This document shows positions 18,001-25,331 of a DNA stretch of 64,000 nucleotides, piece by piece. The position numbers and the translations under genes are program-made. This DNA is from G942493375 sp942493375 (GTDB lineage: Bacteria; Armatimonadota; UBA5829). Numbering within the stretch: the stretch's first letter is position 1; each line of letters starts with the position of its first letter. Under the pieces are notes generated by a model that made no database searches, was not told where the DNA came from, and saw only the letters and a list, made by a program, of their open reading frames with translations. The stretch is taken from NCBI GenBank assembly GCA_942493375.1, contig OW818698.1, positions 2,914,001 to 2,978,000 on the forward strand, given 5' to 3'.

Positions 18001-18568
18001 CTCCTCGGCCGTCAACTACATCAGCAGCCTCATATCCCAGATCTGTAAGCCGTGCCGTTACAGCATCTATATCCTGCATCTGACCAACTGAAAGCGTAAT
18101 GACCGACTGTCGGAGCAATCCAGGAGGCAGAGTGCGGGAAAGTAGTGCATTAATGGGAGCAATGGTGATCTGCGGCTTGTTATTTAGCAGACTATATAAT
18201 GTATTAAGGCGTTCACCGCTGATTCTGAACTCAGGCTTGGCATCTTCAAATACTGCAGACTCGTTGCCTGGATAAAAACCTATATGTTCCGAGGAAATCC
18301 CATAATGCGGAAGATCCTCTGCAAGTCTGTCTGCCTGTTCTTGATTGTATGTAACAACCAGCAGGCTTCTGGGAGCGAAGTCTTTCATCAGTGCAGCGAG
18401 GATCCAGGGCTTAGCTGCAACGGCTGAACCCTCAAGCTGTATCAGATCGATGCCTTTTCGCAGTTGATCGAATAATTCCAGACTGACAGGGCATTCCTGA
18501 TGTAATTTCAGTGCATTTTCAAGACTCATACGATATTTTCCCAGACTTTCAAAGGCCGTACATGCCAA
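15023..18568 (-). CDS. mfd: Transcription-repair coupling factor Mfd
   Basis: 1181 residues, the usual length. Mfd removes RNA polymerase stalled at DNA lesions and recruits UvrA. Visible in order: UvrB-like N-terminal region (DVVDGRGEFARRGGLLDIYPT), the CarD-like RNA polymerase-interacting domain at about 515-580 (DFVVHVSHGIGVYKGIK), helicase motifs I (CGDVGYGKTE, about 669), II (IDEEQRFG, about 769) and III (TATPIPRTLHMS), helicase C with QLRGRVGRSDRQ, and the TRCF C-terminal domain (EMEDRFGDPP). The start is uncertain: ATG at 18568 has GGAG 11 nt away, while ATG at 18529 (MSLENALKL) has a weaker GGGA but better matches typical family starts. A palindromic element lies 38 bp upstream. Confidence 0.96.
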   Translation of the reverse strand: MACTAFESLGKYRMSLENALKLHQECPVSLELFDQLRKGIDLIQLEGSAVAAKPWILAALMKDFAPRSLLVVTYNQEQADRLAEDLPHYGISSEHIGFYPGNESAVFEDAKPEFRISGERLNTLYSLLNNKPQITIAPINALLSRTLPPGLLRQSVITLSVGQMQDIDAVTARLTDLGYEAADVVDGRGEFARRGGLLDIYPTNHDNPVRVEWFGDEIESIRHFDTATQRSIDRVSETVILPSREIILDEETTKAACVRIRKEYQAQFNSLKDSGELQSAERLQEKVEADLVRLDNRAYFNDVEFYSPYFYPAEFSLVDYLPAETIIILDEPAQIRSHWEQLEDQILERTINRAGRGQSLASQKHRYAGIEHSMKKALDNRQGILFTLLPRSVAWASPSVRLEIKSSPMDNYSGRIAALMDQVKTWKDNGQTIIFAGVQDSRMIEILSEYDIQAARLEETVFLQSGVYVAHAPIRSGCRLVSADSIIIADADVFGEQRLHRPRKTMHEGVPITSVMDLKDGDFVVHVSHGIGVYKGIKTMKNQGVEREYLLLEYAGSDLLYVPTDQIDRVQKYIGGEGNAPSVHRLGGTEWARTTKKVSKAVEQVAKELVELYAWREAVPGHAYSEDTPWQQEMESAFPYEETPDQLSAIKDVKVDLQKPKVMDRLICGDVGYGKTEVAIRAAFKVAADGKQVAVLCPTTVLAQQHYSTFSERLAAFPVQIGLLSRFRSKKEQAETAQGARDGTVDIIIGTHRLLGKDVAFKEIGLLIIDEEQRFGVRHKEKLKQLRKNIDVLTMTATPIPRTLHMSLAGIRDMSVINNPPEGRIPIKTFVEEARTDVIRDAIVRELDRGGQVFFVHNRVENIGQVASQLQKLVPYARLDIGHGQMPDTELERVMMDFYEQKFDVLVCSTIVESGLDIPNVNTIIINDSDRMGLAQLYQLRGRVGRSDRQAYAYLLYKPDKVLSEVSEKRLAAIREFTDLGSGFRIAMRDLEIRGAGNLLGTQQSGNVAAVGFDLYCQLLARAVSELKGEAVEEIVLPQVDLPVDAFIPQDYISNEAHRILFYKKLAGAKTTEDLQAVQDEMEDRFGDPPRSVWNMLAVIRLRIRCHQMGIRSIGRATGQIVIVFGSERLPNSVCRELMRTYRRHFFQPERVTMTVSGHRVISEVEDMVEVLIIAFKRPKD

Positions 18569-18605
18569 ACAGGGCTCCGGTCACACGTGTAGACCGAAAC
18601 CATAA

Positions 18606-18711
18606 TAGCCCGCATTATTCATGACTGATAGTGTAGATGCTATGCATTTACACTATCAACTTTTGTCTTTACTGCCAGACAAAAGCGATGCTTGTTGAAT
18701 AATACGGGTTA
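18606..18711 (-). repeat. Palindromic element copy A (full length, inverted)
   Basis: Reads TAGCCCGCATTATTCATGA at one end and TTGAATAATACGGGTTA at the other. It contains both internal hairpins of the family, one with GTGTAAATGC/GCATCTACAC-type arms and one with CTTTTGTC/GACAAAAG arms. Orientation is opposite to copies B, D, E and F. It lies upstream of mfd and in the 540-bp gap before the first prepilin gene. Confidence 0.85.
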
Positions 18712-19021
18712 GCTTCCTGAGCAGGACGGCATCGTCCATTACAGGAGTCAGCCTTTTACATTATATAAATGCTAACCCACTATAGAGCTGGTGTCAAGCT
18801 AAAGTAGTCCATGAACAAGGGAAAACAAGTATCGTATCAGAGCCGTTCAATTACCAACAACTTGAAGCAAAACCCAAGCCAAACTATATTCTTACGTATA
18901 TTGGCTTAATGTTTTACTAGTTTGATCGCTATATATTATGTAATTAAAGCCAAGTCCGCGAATTTAATTGTGCTTTTAACACTCTCTTGTGCATTATTAA
19001 CAGTATTTTTTGATTATTATA

Positions 19022-19050
19022 TTGACTAGCTTAATTTCTCATGCTATAAA
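19022..19050 (+). promoter_or_regulatory. Extended -10 promoter of prepilin gene 1
   Basis: TTGACT at 19022, a 17-bp spacer ending CATGC, and TATAAA at 19045. TGC directly before the -10 gives an extended -10. The leader to the ATG is about 58 nt. Between copy A and this promoter (18712-19021) no gene was seen. Confidence 0.75.
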
Positions 19051-19108
19051 TGTATCAGCAAAGTATTTCTGATATAAAGTAGAAAGCTTTAGCTCAAGGA
19101 GACTAATA

Positions 19109-19756
19109 ATGCAAAGAAAAGGTTTTACACTAATCGAGTTGCTGGTAGTCATAGCTATTATTGCTATACTGGCAGCCATCCTATTCCCGGTTTTTGCAAA
19201 AGCCCGGGAAAAGGCACGACAATCTACCTGCGCGAGCAACCTTAAACAAATTGGGCTGGGAATAACTCAGTATGCCCAGGACTACGACGAAGTATTATGC
19301 CCAACCAGAGTCGCTCTCGATCCTCCTCTTCCTGCTGCCGACAAATACCTGATGGTATGTGGAGCCCCCAGATCCTACTGGACACAATTATTAGAGCCAT
19401 ACATCAAGAGTAGCGCTATCTATGTATGCCCCAGCGGTGAAGTGGCCAACAAATGTCGAGTTCCCATTCAGCGTAGTTACAATATGAATGGCACTTTGAC
19501 CCTATGCTGCAGCGCCCAGGGAACAGTCAAGATGGCAGCAATTACCAAACCATCTGAAACCTTTATTATGGCGGACAGTGGGTCACATGATGTTTTCGGA
19601 CCCAGTTTTGGCGTTTTGAACGACATTGATCACCCCGGTTTTAAGTGGGTTGATAACAGGCACAGCGAAGGTGCAAACGTTCTCTGGGTTGACGGACACG
19701 TCAAATGGGTAAAGAGATACGCTCTGCAGGCAGCAAATGCTTATGCTGCACAGTGA
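19109..19756 (+). CDS. Prepilin-like protein with H-x9-DG C-terminal motif, paralog 1
   Basis: 215 residues; AAGGAGA 7 nt before the ATG. The leader MQRKG precedes the type IV prepilin cleavage site G-FTLIE with E at mature position 5, then one hydrophobic helix. The helix is followed by KAREKARQSTCASNLKQIG and the QDYDE stretch. Near the C-terminus RHSEGANVLWVDGHVKW carries the processing-associated H-x9-DG motif. Expected to be cut by a prepilin peptidase and assembled or displayed in the envelope by a type II secretion or pilus-like machine not present here. Pairs with paralog 2: both end in LQAANAYAAQ and share TLTLCC and VFGPSFGVLND. Several cysteines suggest disulfides. Confidence 0.88.
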   Translation: MQRKGFTLIELLVVIAIIAILAAILFPVFAKAREKARQSTCASNLKQIGLGITQYAQDYDEVLCPTRVALDPPLPAADKYLMVCGAPRSYWTQLLEPYIKSSAIYVCPSGEVANKCRVPIQRSYNMNGTLTLCCSAQGTVKMAAITKPSETFIMADSGSHDVFGPSFGVLNDIDHPGFKWVDNRHSEGANVLWVDGHVKWVKRYALQAANAYAAQ

Positions 19757-19760
19757 TACC

Positions 19761-19855
19761 TAACCCGCATTATTCACAAAGCTTCGCTTTTGTCCGGCAG
19801 TAGGGAAGTGTAAACGCATAGCATTTACACCGTCAATCATGAATAATGCAAGCTA
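19761..19855 (+). repeat. Palindromic element copy B
   Basis: Begins TAACCCGCATTATTCA and ends TGAATAATGCAAGCTA, 4 bp past the stop of prepilin gene 1. The GTAAACGC/GCATTTAC hairpin is intact. The CTTTTGTC hairpin has lost its right arm, the sequence jumping from CAGTAGGG into AAGTG. Confidence 0.88.
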
Positions 19856-19868
19856 GAACATGTATGCG

Positions 19869-19896
19869 TGCACAGGATCTCTCGGGATTCTGTGCA
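19869..19896 (+). terminator. Stem-loop after prepilin gene 1
   Basis: TGCACAG / CTGTGCA stem with a short loop and no T-run; the element B hairpins lie between it and the gene. Termination strength is uncertain. The rest of the gap to 20218 shows no gene. Confidence 0.4.
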
Positions 19897-20218
19897 TTAT
19901 CCCCTACTGTTAGTTGCCCCACAGGATTGCACAATAACCCGATAAACTACGACTACCCACTCTATCTAAAATATATAAATCCTTATTGCTCAGTTTTTTT
20001 ATTTATTTATAGTTTGATATTACAGTCAATATCCTCATACATACCATGTCATTCTTACTAATTCGTCACTTCCTGTTGCTGCTTCTGTCTTACATGGCAT
20101 CCGAATACTAACTATTAGCATCAGCCACAAATATATAGACAACATCATTGTCATTTGGTAATTCTTGTTGTTATTTTTTATATTTTTTCCTATATACGAA
20201 CTGCATATTCACATCTTT

Positions 20219-20249
20219 TTGACATACCCAGATTTCCATGGTATATAAT
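20219..20249 (+). promoter_or_regulatory. Extended -10 promoter of prepilin gene 2
   Basis: TTGACA at 20219, a 17-bp spacer ending CCATGG, then TATATAAT from 20242. Leader about 67 nt. Confidence 0.75.
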
Positions 20250-20314
20250 AGTATGTTTAAGTTGTTGTGCCGCCAGGCACTTAAGCTTTAAACAATATAT
20301 TAAGGAGACTAATA

Positions 20315-20983
20315 ATGCGAAGAAAAGGATTCACACTAATTGAACTTTTGGTTGTCATAGCTATTATTGCTATATTAGCAGCCATCCTCTTCCCGGTTTT
20401 TGCTAAAGCCAGGGAAAAGGCTAGACAGTCAACATGCTCAAGCAATCTCAAACAAATTGGACTGGGAATGGCTCAGTACTCCCAGGATTATGACGAGGTT
20501 CTTGTGCCGGTACTGAATGTAGCTGCCACAACTGATCCTGCCGGTACTTTTGTAATTGACAAATGTGGTAACCCTCGACGGTTCTGGACTCATATGATAG
20601 AACCATATGTCAAGAGCAGCCAGATCTTCGTTTGTCCAAGTGGCGAAATAGTTGCCAACGCAGAAGCGCCAAACGGCGGTTGTACCATATTTGTACAGCG
20701 AAGTTACAACTTAAACGGAACGCTTACCCTCTGCTGTGGAAATCAGGGTGTTGTCAAGATAGCATCAGTAACAAAGCCATCTGAAACATTCATTATGGCA
20801 GACTGCGGTGTGCACCGTGTATTCGGACCAAGCTTTGGCGTTCTGAATGACACCGATCATCCTGGCTTCCCATGGGTCAAAAATCGACACAGCGATGGCG
20901 CGAACGTTCTCTGGGTAGACGGACACGTCAAATGGGTCAAGAGATATGCTCTGCAGGCAGCCAATGCCTATGCGGCACAGTAA
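20315..20983 (+). CDS. Prepilin-like H-x9-DG protein, paralog 2
   Basis: 222 residues, start set by AAGGAGA 7 nt upstream. Same architecture as its neighbours: leader MRRKG, cleavage before FTLIE, hydrophobic helix, QDYDE, and RHSDGANVLWVDGHVKW at the end. It is closest to paralog 1 across the whole length, with an insert (VANAEAPNGGC) in the central cysteine-containing region. The pattern suggests a recent duplication followed by divergence in the exposed domain while the N-terminal DNA stayed nearly identical. Confidence 0.88.
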   Translation: MRRKGFTLIELLVVIAIIAILAAILFPVFAKAREKARQSTCSSNLKQIGLGMAQYSQDYDEVLVPVLNVAATTDPAGTFVIDKCGNPRRFWTHMIEPYVKSSQIFVCPSGEIVANAEAPNGGCTIFVQRSYNLNGTLTLCCGNQGVVKIASVTKPSETFIMADCGVHRVFGPSFGVLNDTDHPGFPWVKNRHSDGANVLWVDGHVKWVKRYALQAANAYAAQ

Positions 20984-21040
20984 TTAAAGCGTGATCTGAT
21001 CAAACAGACTTTTATGGTCTGATTTTTAGACTGTATTAAA

Positions 21041-21087
21041 TGCACAGGACTAATCCAGCGCTGCTGGGTAGTTCCTGTGCATTTTTT
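21041..21087 (+). terminator. Terminator of prepilin gene 2
   Basis: A TGCACAGGAC / GTTCCTGTGCA stem with an inner CCAGC/GCTGG stem, followed by ATTTTTT. Strong intrinsic terminator about 60 bp past the stop. Confidence 0.8.
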
Positions 21088-21207
21088 ATGCTTCTTTATC
21101 TATCAGCTGACGAATAACCAGCGCCAAGATTCCACGGACCCAAAGCTTCCTGTTTTTTTGACTATTTCGATACATTCTACTACACACACACATAACAGAA
21201 CCTAGTT

Positions 21208-21236
21208 TTGACATTTTTCGCAATATATGGTATGTT
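21208..21236 (+). promoter_or_regulatory. Promoter of prepilin gene 3
   Basis: TTGACA at 21208, a 17-bp spacer ending TATGG, then TATGTT at 21231. The -10 is the least consensus-like of the six but the extended TGG is kept. Leader about 68 nt. The 320-bp gap 20984-21304 otherwise holds only the terminator of gene 2. Confidence 0.65.
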
Positions 21237-21304
21237 TTTATATATTATGGGTAATATTACTGATAAGTTAATTACCTATATTAAAATCCCAAGGAGACTT
21301 ATTG

Positions 21305-21949
21305 ATGCAAAGAAAAGGATTCACTCTCATTGAATTGCTAGTAGTTATAGCTATTATCGCAATTCTAGCTGCCATCCTGTTTCCGGTTTTTGCTAAAGCA
21401 AGAGAAAAAGCTCGGCAGTCCAGTTGTGCTAGCAACCTCAAACAGCTCGGTACCGCGCATATGGCATATGCTCAGGATTATGACGAAACCTATGGTGGAA
21501 CCTGGTTCCAGGTTGATGCTGCTTCACCGCACATCCTGCCTGACGCTTGCGGCTACCCGGTGACATTCTGGACACTTTATCTGGAACCATACATCAAGAG
21601 CGCTGGTATCTACCAGTGCCCGAGTGGCACATTGGCAAATACCGGATGCAGAGTTCCTAATGTTGAGATCCCTGCTAATAACACCCACTTACGAAGCTAT
21701 AATATCAATATTACTTTCGTTGGCTGGAATGGCTGCAAAATGGCAAGTGTAAATAGTCCATCAGGTTTGGTACATATGCTGGATGCAAACTATCACTTCC
21801 TGTTCGGCGATTATGCTCCTGGTAGTTGGGACTACAATGAACCATATGTAGCAAACAGACACAGCGAAGGCGCAAACGTACTTTGGGCAGACGGCCATGT
21901 CAAATGGATGAGAAAGGGCACTATCACTCCCGCTATGCTCAATCCATAA
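21305..21949 (+). CDS. Prepilin-like H-x9-DG protein, paralog 3
   Basis: 214 residues from the ATG at 21305, with AAGGAG 8 nt upstream; the TTG one codon earlier is not needed. The N-terminal 45 residues are as in the other paralogs and RHSEGANVLWADGHVKW gives the H-x9-DG motif. The central domain differs from both other pairs (YGGTWFQVDAASPHILP, NINITFVGWNGCKMAS), making this the outlier of the array. Likely exported and processed like its neighbours; no separate function is evident. Confidence 0.87.
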   Translation: MQRKGFTLIELLVVIAIIAILAAILFPVFAKAREKARQSSCASNLKQLGTAHMAYAQDYDETYGGTWFQVDAASPHILPDACGYPVTFWTLYLEPYIKSAGIYQCPSGTLANTGCRVPNVEIPANNTHLRSYNINITFVGWNGCKMASVNSPSGLVHMLDANYHFLFGDYAPGSWDYNEPYVANRHSEGANVLWADGHVKWMRKGTITPAMLNP

Positions 21950-21954
21950 CCTCT

Positions 21955-21990
21955 TAACCCTATACCATTGATCATGAATAATGCGGGTTA
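21955..21990 (+). repeat. Palindromic element copy C, internally deleted
   Basis: Only the termini remain: TAACCC at the left and TGATCATGAATAATGCGGGTTA at the right, just past the stop of prepilin gene 3. Both internal hairpins are missing. Confidence 0.7.
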
Positions 21991-21995
21991 ACCAG

Positions 21996-22040
21996 GGTGA
22001 TGGTCTATGCAGTGCTATAAACACTGCATAGACCATTACC
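21996..22040 (+). terminator. Long hairpin after prepilin gene 3
   Basis: A 19-bp stem with one mismatch (ATGGTCTATGCAGTG / CACTGCATAGACCAT at its core), loop CTATAAA. Lacks an immediate T-run. The remainder of the gap to 22424 is AT-rich with no gene seen. Confidence 0.6.
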
Positions 22041-22424
22041 ATTGCTTATTTAATACAAAGCATAATTAATGCCTCAACCCAATTCCAGCCGCCACTTACT
22101 GCATTCTACCTCGGTTATATTAGGATTCCATGCGTGCGATACGGCTTTACCAACACCCACTGACGTGTATATTAAAAAATAAACCATATTTTTTCAGCAG
22201 TTTTATCAATTCAAAATGCATACATACTGCTTACCTTGACTCTGGAATAGTGGAATGTATCACGTTATAGCCAAATTATAATCATTCTCAAGCAGCATCA
22301 TATGCAATAAATGATTGTATTATCTTTGCGCAACGGATATAGCACATATGTGTGTTTGCAAGTATTTGATATATGTTAATACATATTGCTTTTGCATATT
22401 ATTCATTACTTATACTGGATATCG

Positions 22425-22453
22425 TTGACTAGCGCTGACTTCCATGGTATATA
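22425..22453 (+). promoter_or_regulatory. Extended -10 promoter of prepilin gene 4
   Basis: TTGACT at 22425, a 17-bp spacer ending CCATGG, then TATATA at 22448. Leader about 67 nt. Confidence 0.72.
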
Positions 22454-22520
22454 TATAATAATCCGTGTATGCATATGCTATACGCACTTAATCACGGACA
22501 CACCTAACAGGAGGCTATAA

Positions 22521-23153
22521 ATGCGAAGAAACGGATTTACACTAATTGAATTGCTGGTTGTCATAGCTATTATCGCTATACTGGCAGCCATCCTTTTCCC
22601 GGTTTTTGCAAAAGCCCGAGAAAAGGCAAGACAATCAAGCTGCGCAAGTAATCTCAAACAGATCGGACTTGGTTATGTTCAGTACAGACAGGACTACGAT
22701 GAGACATCACCACTCAGCTGGCCTGTAACTGGACCAGAGGGCACTCGAGCTACTTCATGTGGAGGGAACCCGTCCTATTGGTGGCAGGATGCGCTGACCC
22801 CCTACATCAAAAATGAACAGATTTTCCATTGTCCAAGCGGGGACCGTCTTTCAGCATGTATCATACCTGTAAGCGTAGGCTACGCACCATCACAGGAAAT
22901 GAGCATGGGTGTTAAGGACGCAGCCGTCCCGAAACCCTCTGATACATTCATGATTGCTGACTGCCAACTGAACGCCTCTATATATCCCCATGATACAAAG
23001 GGCGCTATTGCCTGCAGACACTCAGGGAAGTTTAATGTGACGTACTTCGATGGTCACGTAAAAGCACAGGCACTGTGGCCGGCAACTGTAGCTTCCACCG
23101 CTCAGGGCGGATGGGATGTTGTTGACCCCAGATGGACAATCGCTGACGACTAA
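22521..23153 (+). CDS. Prepilin-like H-x9-DG protein, paralog 4
   Basis: 210 residues; AGGAGG 7 nt before the ATG. Shares the leader, FTLIE cleavage site and hydrophobic helix, and ends with RHSGKFNVTYFDGHVKA (H-x9-DG) and GGWDVVDPRWTIADD. Together with paralogs 5 and 6 it forms a subfamily with the conserved WPVTGPEGT, FHCPSGDR and DPRW(T)xADD segments, distinct from paralogs 1 and 2. Confidence 0.87.
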   Translation: MRRNGFTLIELLVVIAIIAILAAILFPVFAKAREKARQSSCASNLKQIGLGYVQYRQDYDETSPLSWPVTGPEGTRATSCGGNPSYWWQDALTPYIKNEQIFHCPSGDRLSACIIPVSVGYAPSQEMSMGVKDAAVPKPSDTFMIADCQLNASIYPHDTKGAIACRHSGKFNVTYFDGHVKAQALWPATVASTAQGGWDVVDPRWTIADD

Positions 23154-23168
23154 ACCAATTTGCACATA

Positions 23169-23205
23169 TGGCTCCCGGCGATTTAGATCGGGGGCCATTC
23201 TTTAT
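23169..23205 (+). terminator. Terminator of prepilin gene 4
   Basis: TGGCTCCCGG pairs with TCGGGGGCCA through a short loop (one wobble), followed by TTCTTTATT. The gap to 23456 shows no gene. Confidence 0.65.
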
Positions 23206-23456
23206 TCAAACTTACAACCACATAACATACTGCAGATAGCTCGAAACTGCCACTAGCCTCTATTATTTACAACCACGTTAGTTCTTAGGTTCACAACATT
23301 TCCAGCATATTTGTTATAATACAGATTTATTGCGCACCTATACTCACTAGAACATCAGCTTTATTTCAATATGCTACAATACTCAATGCCTATATGTTAT
23401 ATTGTGGTTGTTATATGATGTTGTTATTTACATTCGTCTCCGTTTATCCCGTTTCG

Positions 23457-23485
23457 TTGACATTTTTTATATTTCATGCTATAAA
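23457..23485 (+). promoter_or_regulatory. Extended -10 promoter of prepilin gene 5
   Basis: Perfect TTGACA at 23457, a 17-bp spacer ending TTCATGC, TATAAA at 23480. The closest of the six to consensus. Leader about 68 nt. Confidence 0.8.
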
Positions 23486-23553
23486 TAGTTACTAGGAGAT
23501 TATTTTTGCTTAATTGCATTTAATCCCAGACAATAGCTCAGGAGGCTAATAAT

Positions 23554-24186
23554 ATGCGAAGAAAAGGATTCACACTAATCGAATTGCTGGTCGTCATAGC
23601 TATCATTGCTATACTTGCAGCCATCCTCTTCCCAGTTTTTGCAAAAGCACGTGAAAAAGCAAGACAGTCCAGTTGCGCAAGCAACCTCAAACAGCTCGGT
23701 CTGTCTATTATGCAGTACAAACAGGACTATGACGAAGCTTATCCGTTGAGTTACCCAGCGACCGGGCCCGGCGGCACCCAGACCACAGTAGTCGGTAATA
23801 CATTCTGGTGGATGGATGTACTCAATCCCTACGTCAAGAGCGTGCAGGTCTACAGATGCCCAAGCGGAGATCGTAACGATTGCTGCGTTCATGTCTTGAA
23901 TAGTTATGCGCCGAATGCACAGATGAGTGCCGGCGTAAAAGATGCGGATGTCCCCGTACCGTCTCAAACATTCATGCTTTCAGACTGCGTTGCCAATGCG
24001 ACAATCTACCCACAGGACACCAAAGGTGCAGTTGCGTATCGTCACTCTGAAAAATTCAACGGCGCCTACATGGACGGCCATGTGAAAGCAGCTGCAATGT
24101 GGCCTGCAACCAAGGCTTCAACAGCACAGGGCGGATGGGACGTTATTGACCCCAGATGGACAATAGCTGACGACGGACAGCCATAA
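23554..24186 (+). CDS. Prepilin-like H-x9-DG protein, paralog 5
   Basis: 210 residues, GGAGG about 8 nt upstream of the ATG. Processing site G-FTLIE at residues 5-10, hydrophobic helix to about 30, then the QDYDE stretch and a central domain closely matching paralog 4 (SYPATGPGGT, CPSGDRND). RHSEKFNGAYMDGHVKA is the H-x9-DG motif. The C-terminus extends by GQP beyond the shared DPRWTIADD. Exported and membrane-anchored before cleavage, by family analogy. Confidence 0.87.
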   Translation: MRRKGFTLIELLVVIAIIAILAAILFPVFAKAREKARQSSCASNLKQLGLSIMQYKQDYDEAYPLSYPATGPGGTQTTVVGNTFWWMDVLNPYVKSVQVYRCPSGDRNDCCVHVLNSYAPNAQMSAGVKDADVPVPSQTFMLSDCVANATIYPQDTKGAVAYRHSEKFNGAYMDGHVKAAAMWPATKASTAQGGWDVIDPRWTIADDGQP

Positions 24187-24207
24187 CCAACACAAATCAT
24201 GATTATC

Positions 24208-24240
24208 AAGCTCCCGGCACACAAACCGGGAGCTTTTTTT
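24208..24240 (+). terminator. Terminator of prepilin gene 5
   Basis: Textbook intrinsic terminator: AAGCTCCCGG / CCGGGAGCTT with an 8-nt loop followed by a run of seven T. The rest of the 412-bp gap to the next promoter is AT-rich and shows no gene. Confidence 0.92.
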
Positions 24241-24522
24241 ATAAAACGACTACCTACCCCGTTGACGCTATTAAACCTGATATATATAAAATATGAACTG
24301 AGTAATATTCTGCAGCCTGGAACAATCTACACTACTGCTACCAACAATAATCCTCACACAGGCCCTGATAGTATTTCTAATCTTACCACCACAGTAAGGA
24401 CCAATTGCAGCACTATCGCCATATTTTTCTCACATATATACATTATTCATCTTATATATGCCTATTATTCTTAATATTAACAGTCTTTGTAATATATTTC
24501 AAATTACACCAGTCAACTATTG

Positions 24523-24551
24523 TTGACACACGGACAATACCATGCTATAAA
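24523..24551 (+). promoter_or_regulatory. Extended -10 promoter of prepilin gene 6
   Basis: TTGACA at 24523, a 17-bp spacer ending CATGC, TATAAA at 24546. Leader about 47 nt, shorter than for genes 2 to 5. Confidence 0.8.
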
Positions 24552-24598
24552 TACATCAATGGACAGTTTTCGTTCAAAACAATAAATGGAGGTTATGC

Positions 24599-25237
24599 AT
24601 GAGAAGGAAAGGTTTTACGTTAATTGAGTTACTCGTAGTTATAGCTATTATAGCTATTCTGGCAGCAATTCTTTTCCCGGTTTTTGCAAAGGCAAGGGAG
24701 AAAGCAAGACAAGCAAGCTGCACCAGCAACTTGAAACAGATTGGACTTGCTGCAGTCGCGTACAAACAGGACTATGACGAGACATATTGTCTCAGTTGGC
24801 CTACAACGGGGCCGGATGGTACTCGTCCAGTTCCAGCCGCCTGCGGTACACCTTACCCAAACTCATACTGGTGGATGGATACATTAGCCCCATATACCAA
24901 AAATGACCAGGTTTTCCACTGCCCAAGTGGTGAGGCTGGCGTATGCGTTATTATGGTAGCACGAAGTTATCACGCATCTGCATATATGAGTGGTGCAAAG
25001 GATTCAGCAGTCCCGGTACCGGCCGGCACATTTATGATTGCAGACGGCGGCGGCAATGCCTGTGTCTATGCTCATGATAGCAAAGGCGCCACAACCCGCC
25101 GACACTCCGATAGAATGAATGTAGCATTCTATGATGGTCATGTAAAATCAGAACAGCTTTTACCTGGTACAATAAATGACCCTGAGCCTCATGGCTGGGG
25201 ATTTACTGATCCCAGGTGGACATTAGCAGACGACTAA
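24599..25237 (+). CDS. Prepilin-like H-x9-DG protein, paralog 6
   Basis: 212 residues; TGGAGG 7-8 nt upstream of the ATG. Leader MRRKG, FTLIE site and helix as in its five neighbours. The central domain has WPTTGPDGTRP, FHCPSGEAG and ARSYHASAYMSG, and RHSDRMNVAFYDGHVKS carries the H-x9-DG motif. Belongs with paralogs 4 and 5 by the terminal DPRWTLADD. It ends the array; the next gene is convergent and separated by a perfect palindrome. Confidence 0.87.
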   Translation: MRRKGFTLIELLVVIAIIAILAAILFPVFAKAREKARQASCTSNLKQIGLAAVAYKQDYDETYCLSWPTTGPDGTRPVPAACGTPYPNSYWWMDTLAPYTKNDQVFHCPSGEAGVCVIMVARSYHASAYMSGAKDSAVPVPAGTFMIADGGGNACVYAHDSKGATTRRHSDRMNVAFYDGHVKSEQLLPGTINDPEPHGWGFTDPRWTLADD

Positions 25238-25263
25238 CCTTAGCCTATGTAACAAACATAGAG

Positions 25264-25313
25264 TTAAAAATAAGACTGATCGGTCGGATCCGACCGATCA
25301 GTCTTATTTTTAA
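25264..25313. terminator. 50-nt perfect palindrome, bidirectional terminator
   Basis: Every base from 25264 to 25313 pairs with its mirror around the central GGATCC. The arms end in A5 and T5 runs, so the same sequence forms an intrinsic terminator on both strands. It separates convergent genes ending at 25237 and 25332. Its core (GATCGGTCGGATC) resembles a stretch near 30650. Confidence 0.88.
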
Positions 25314-25331
25314 GCTATGCCAAAGCGCTTG

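Noticed and set aside
19109..25237. Regularly spaced repeated sequence every 1 kb that might suggest a large repeat array
   Set aside because: The repeated unit is the coding start and promoter of paralogous prepilin genes, not a CRISPR or satellite array.
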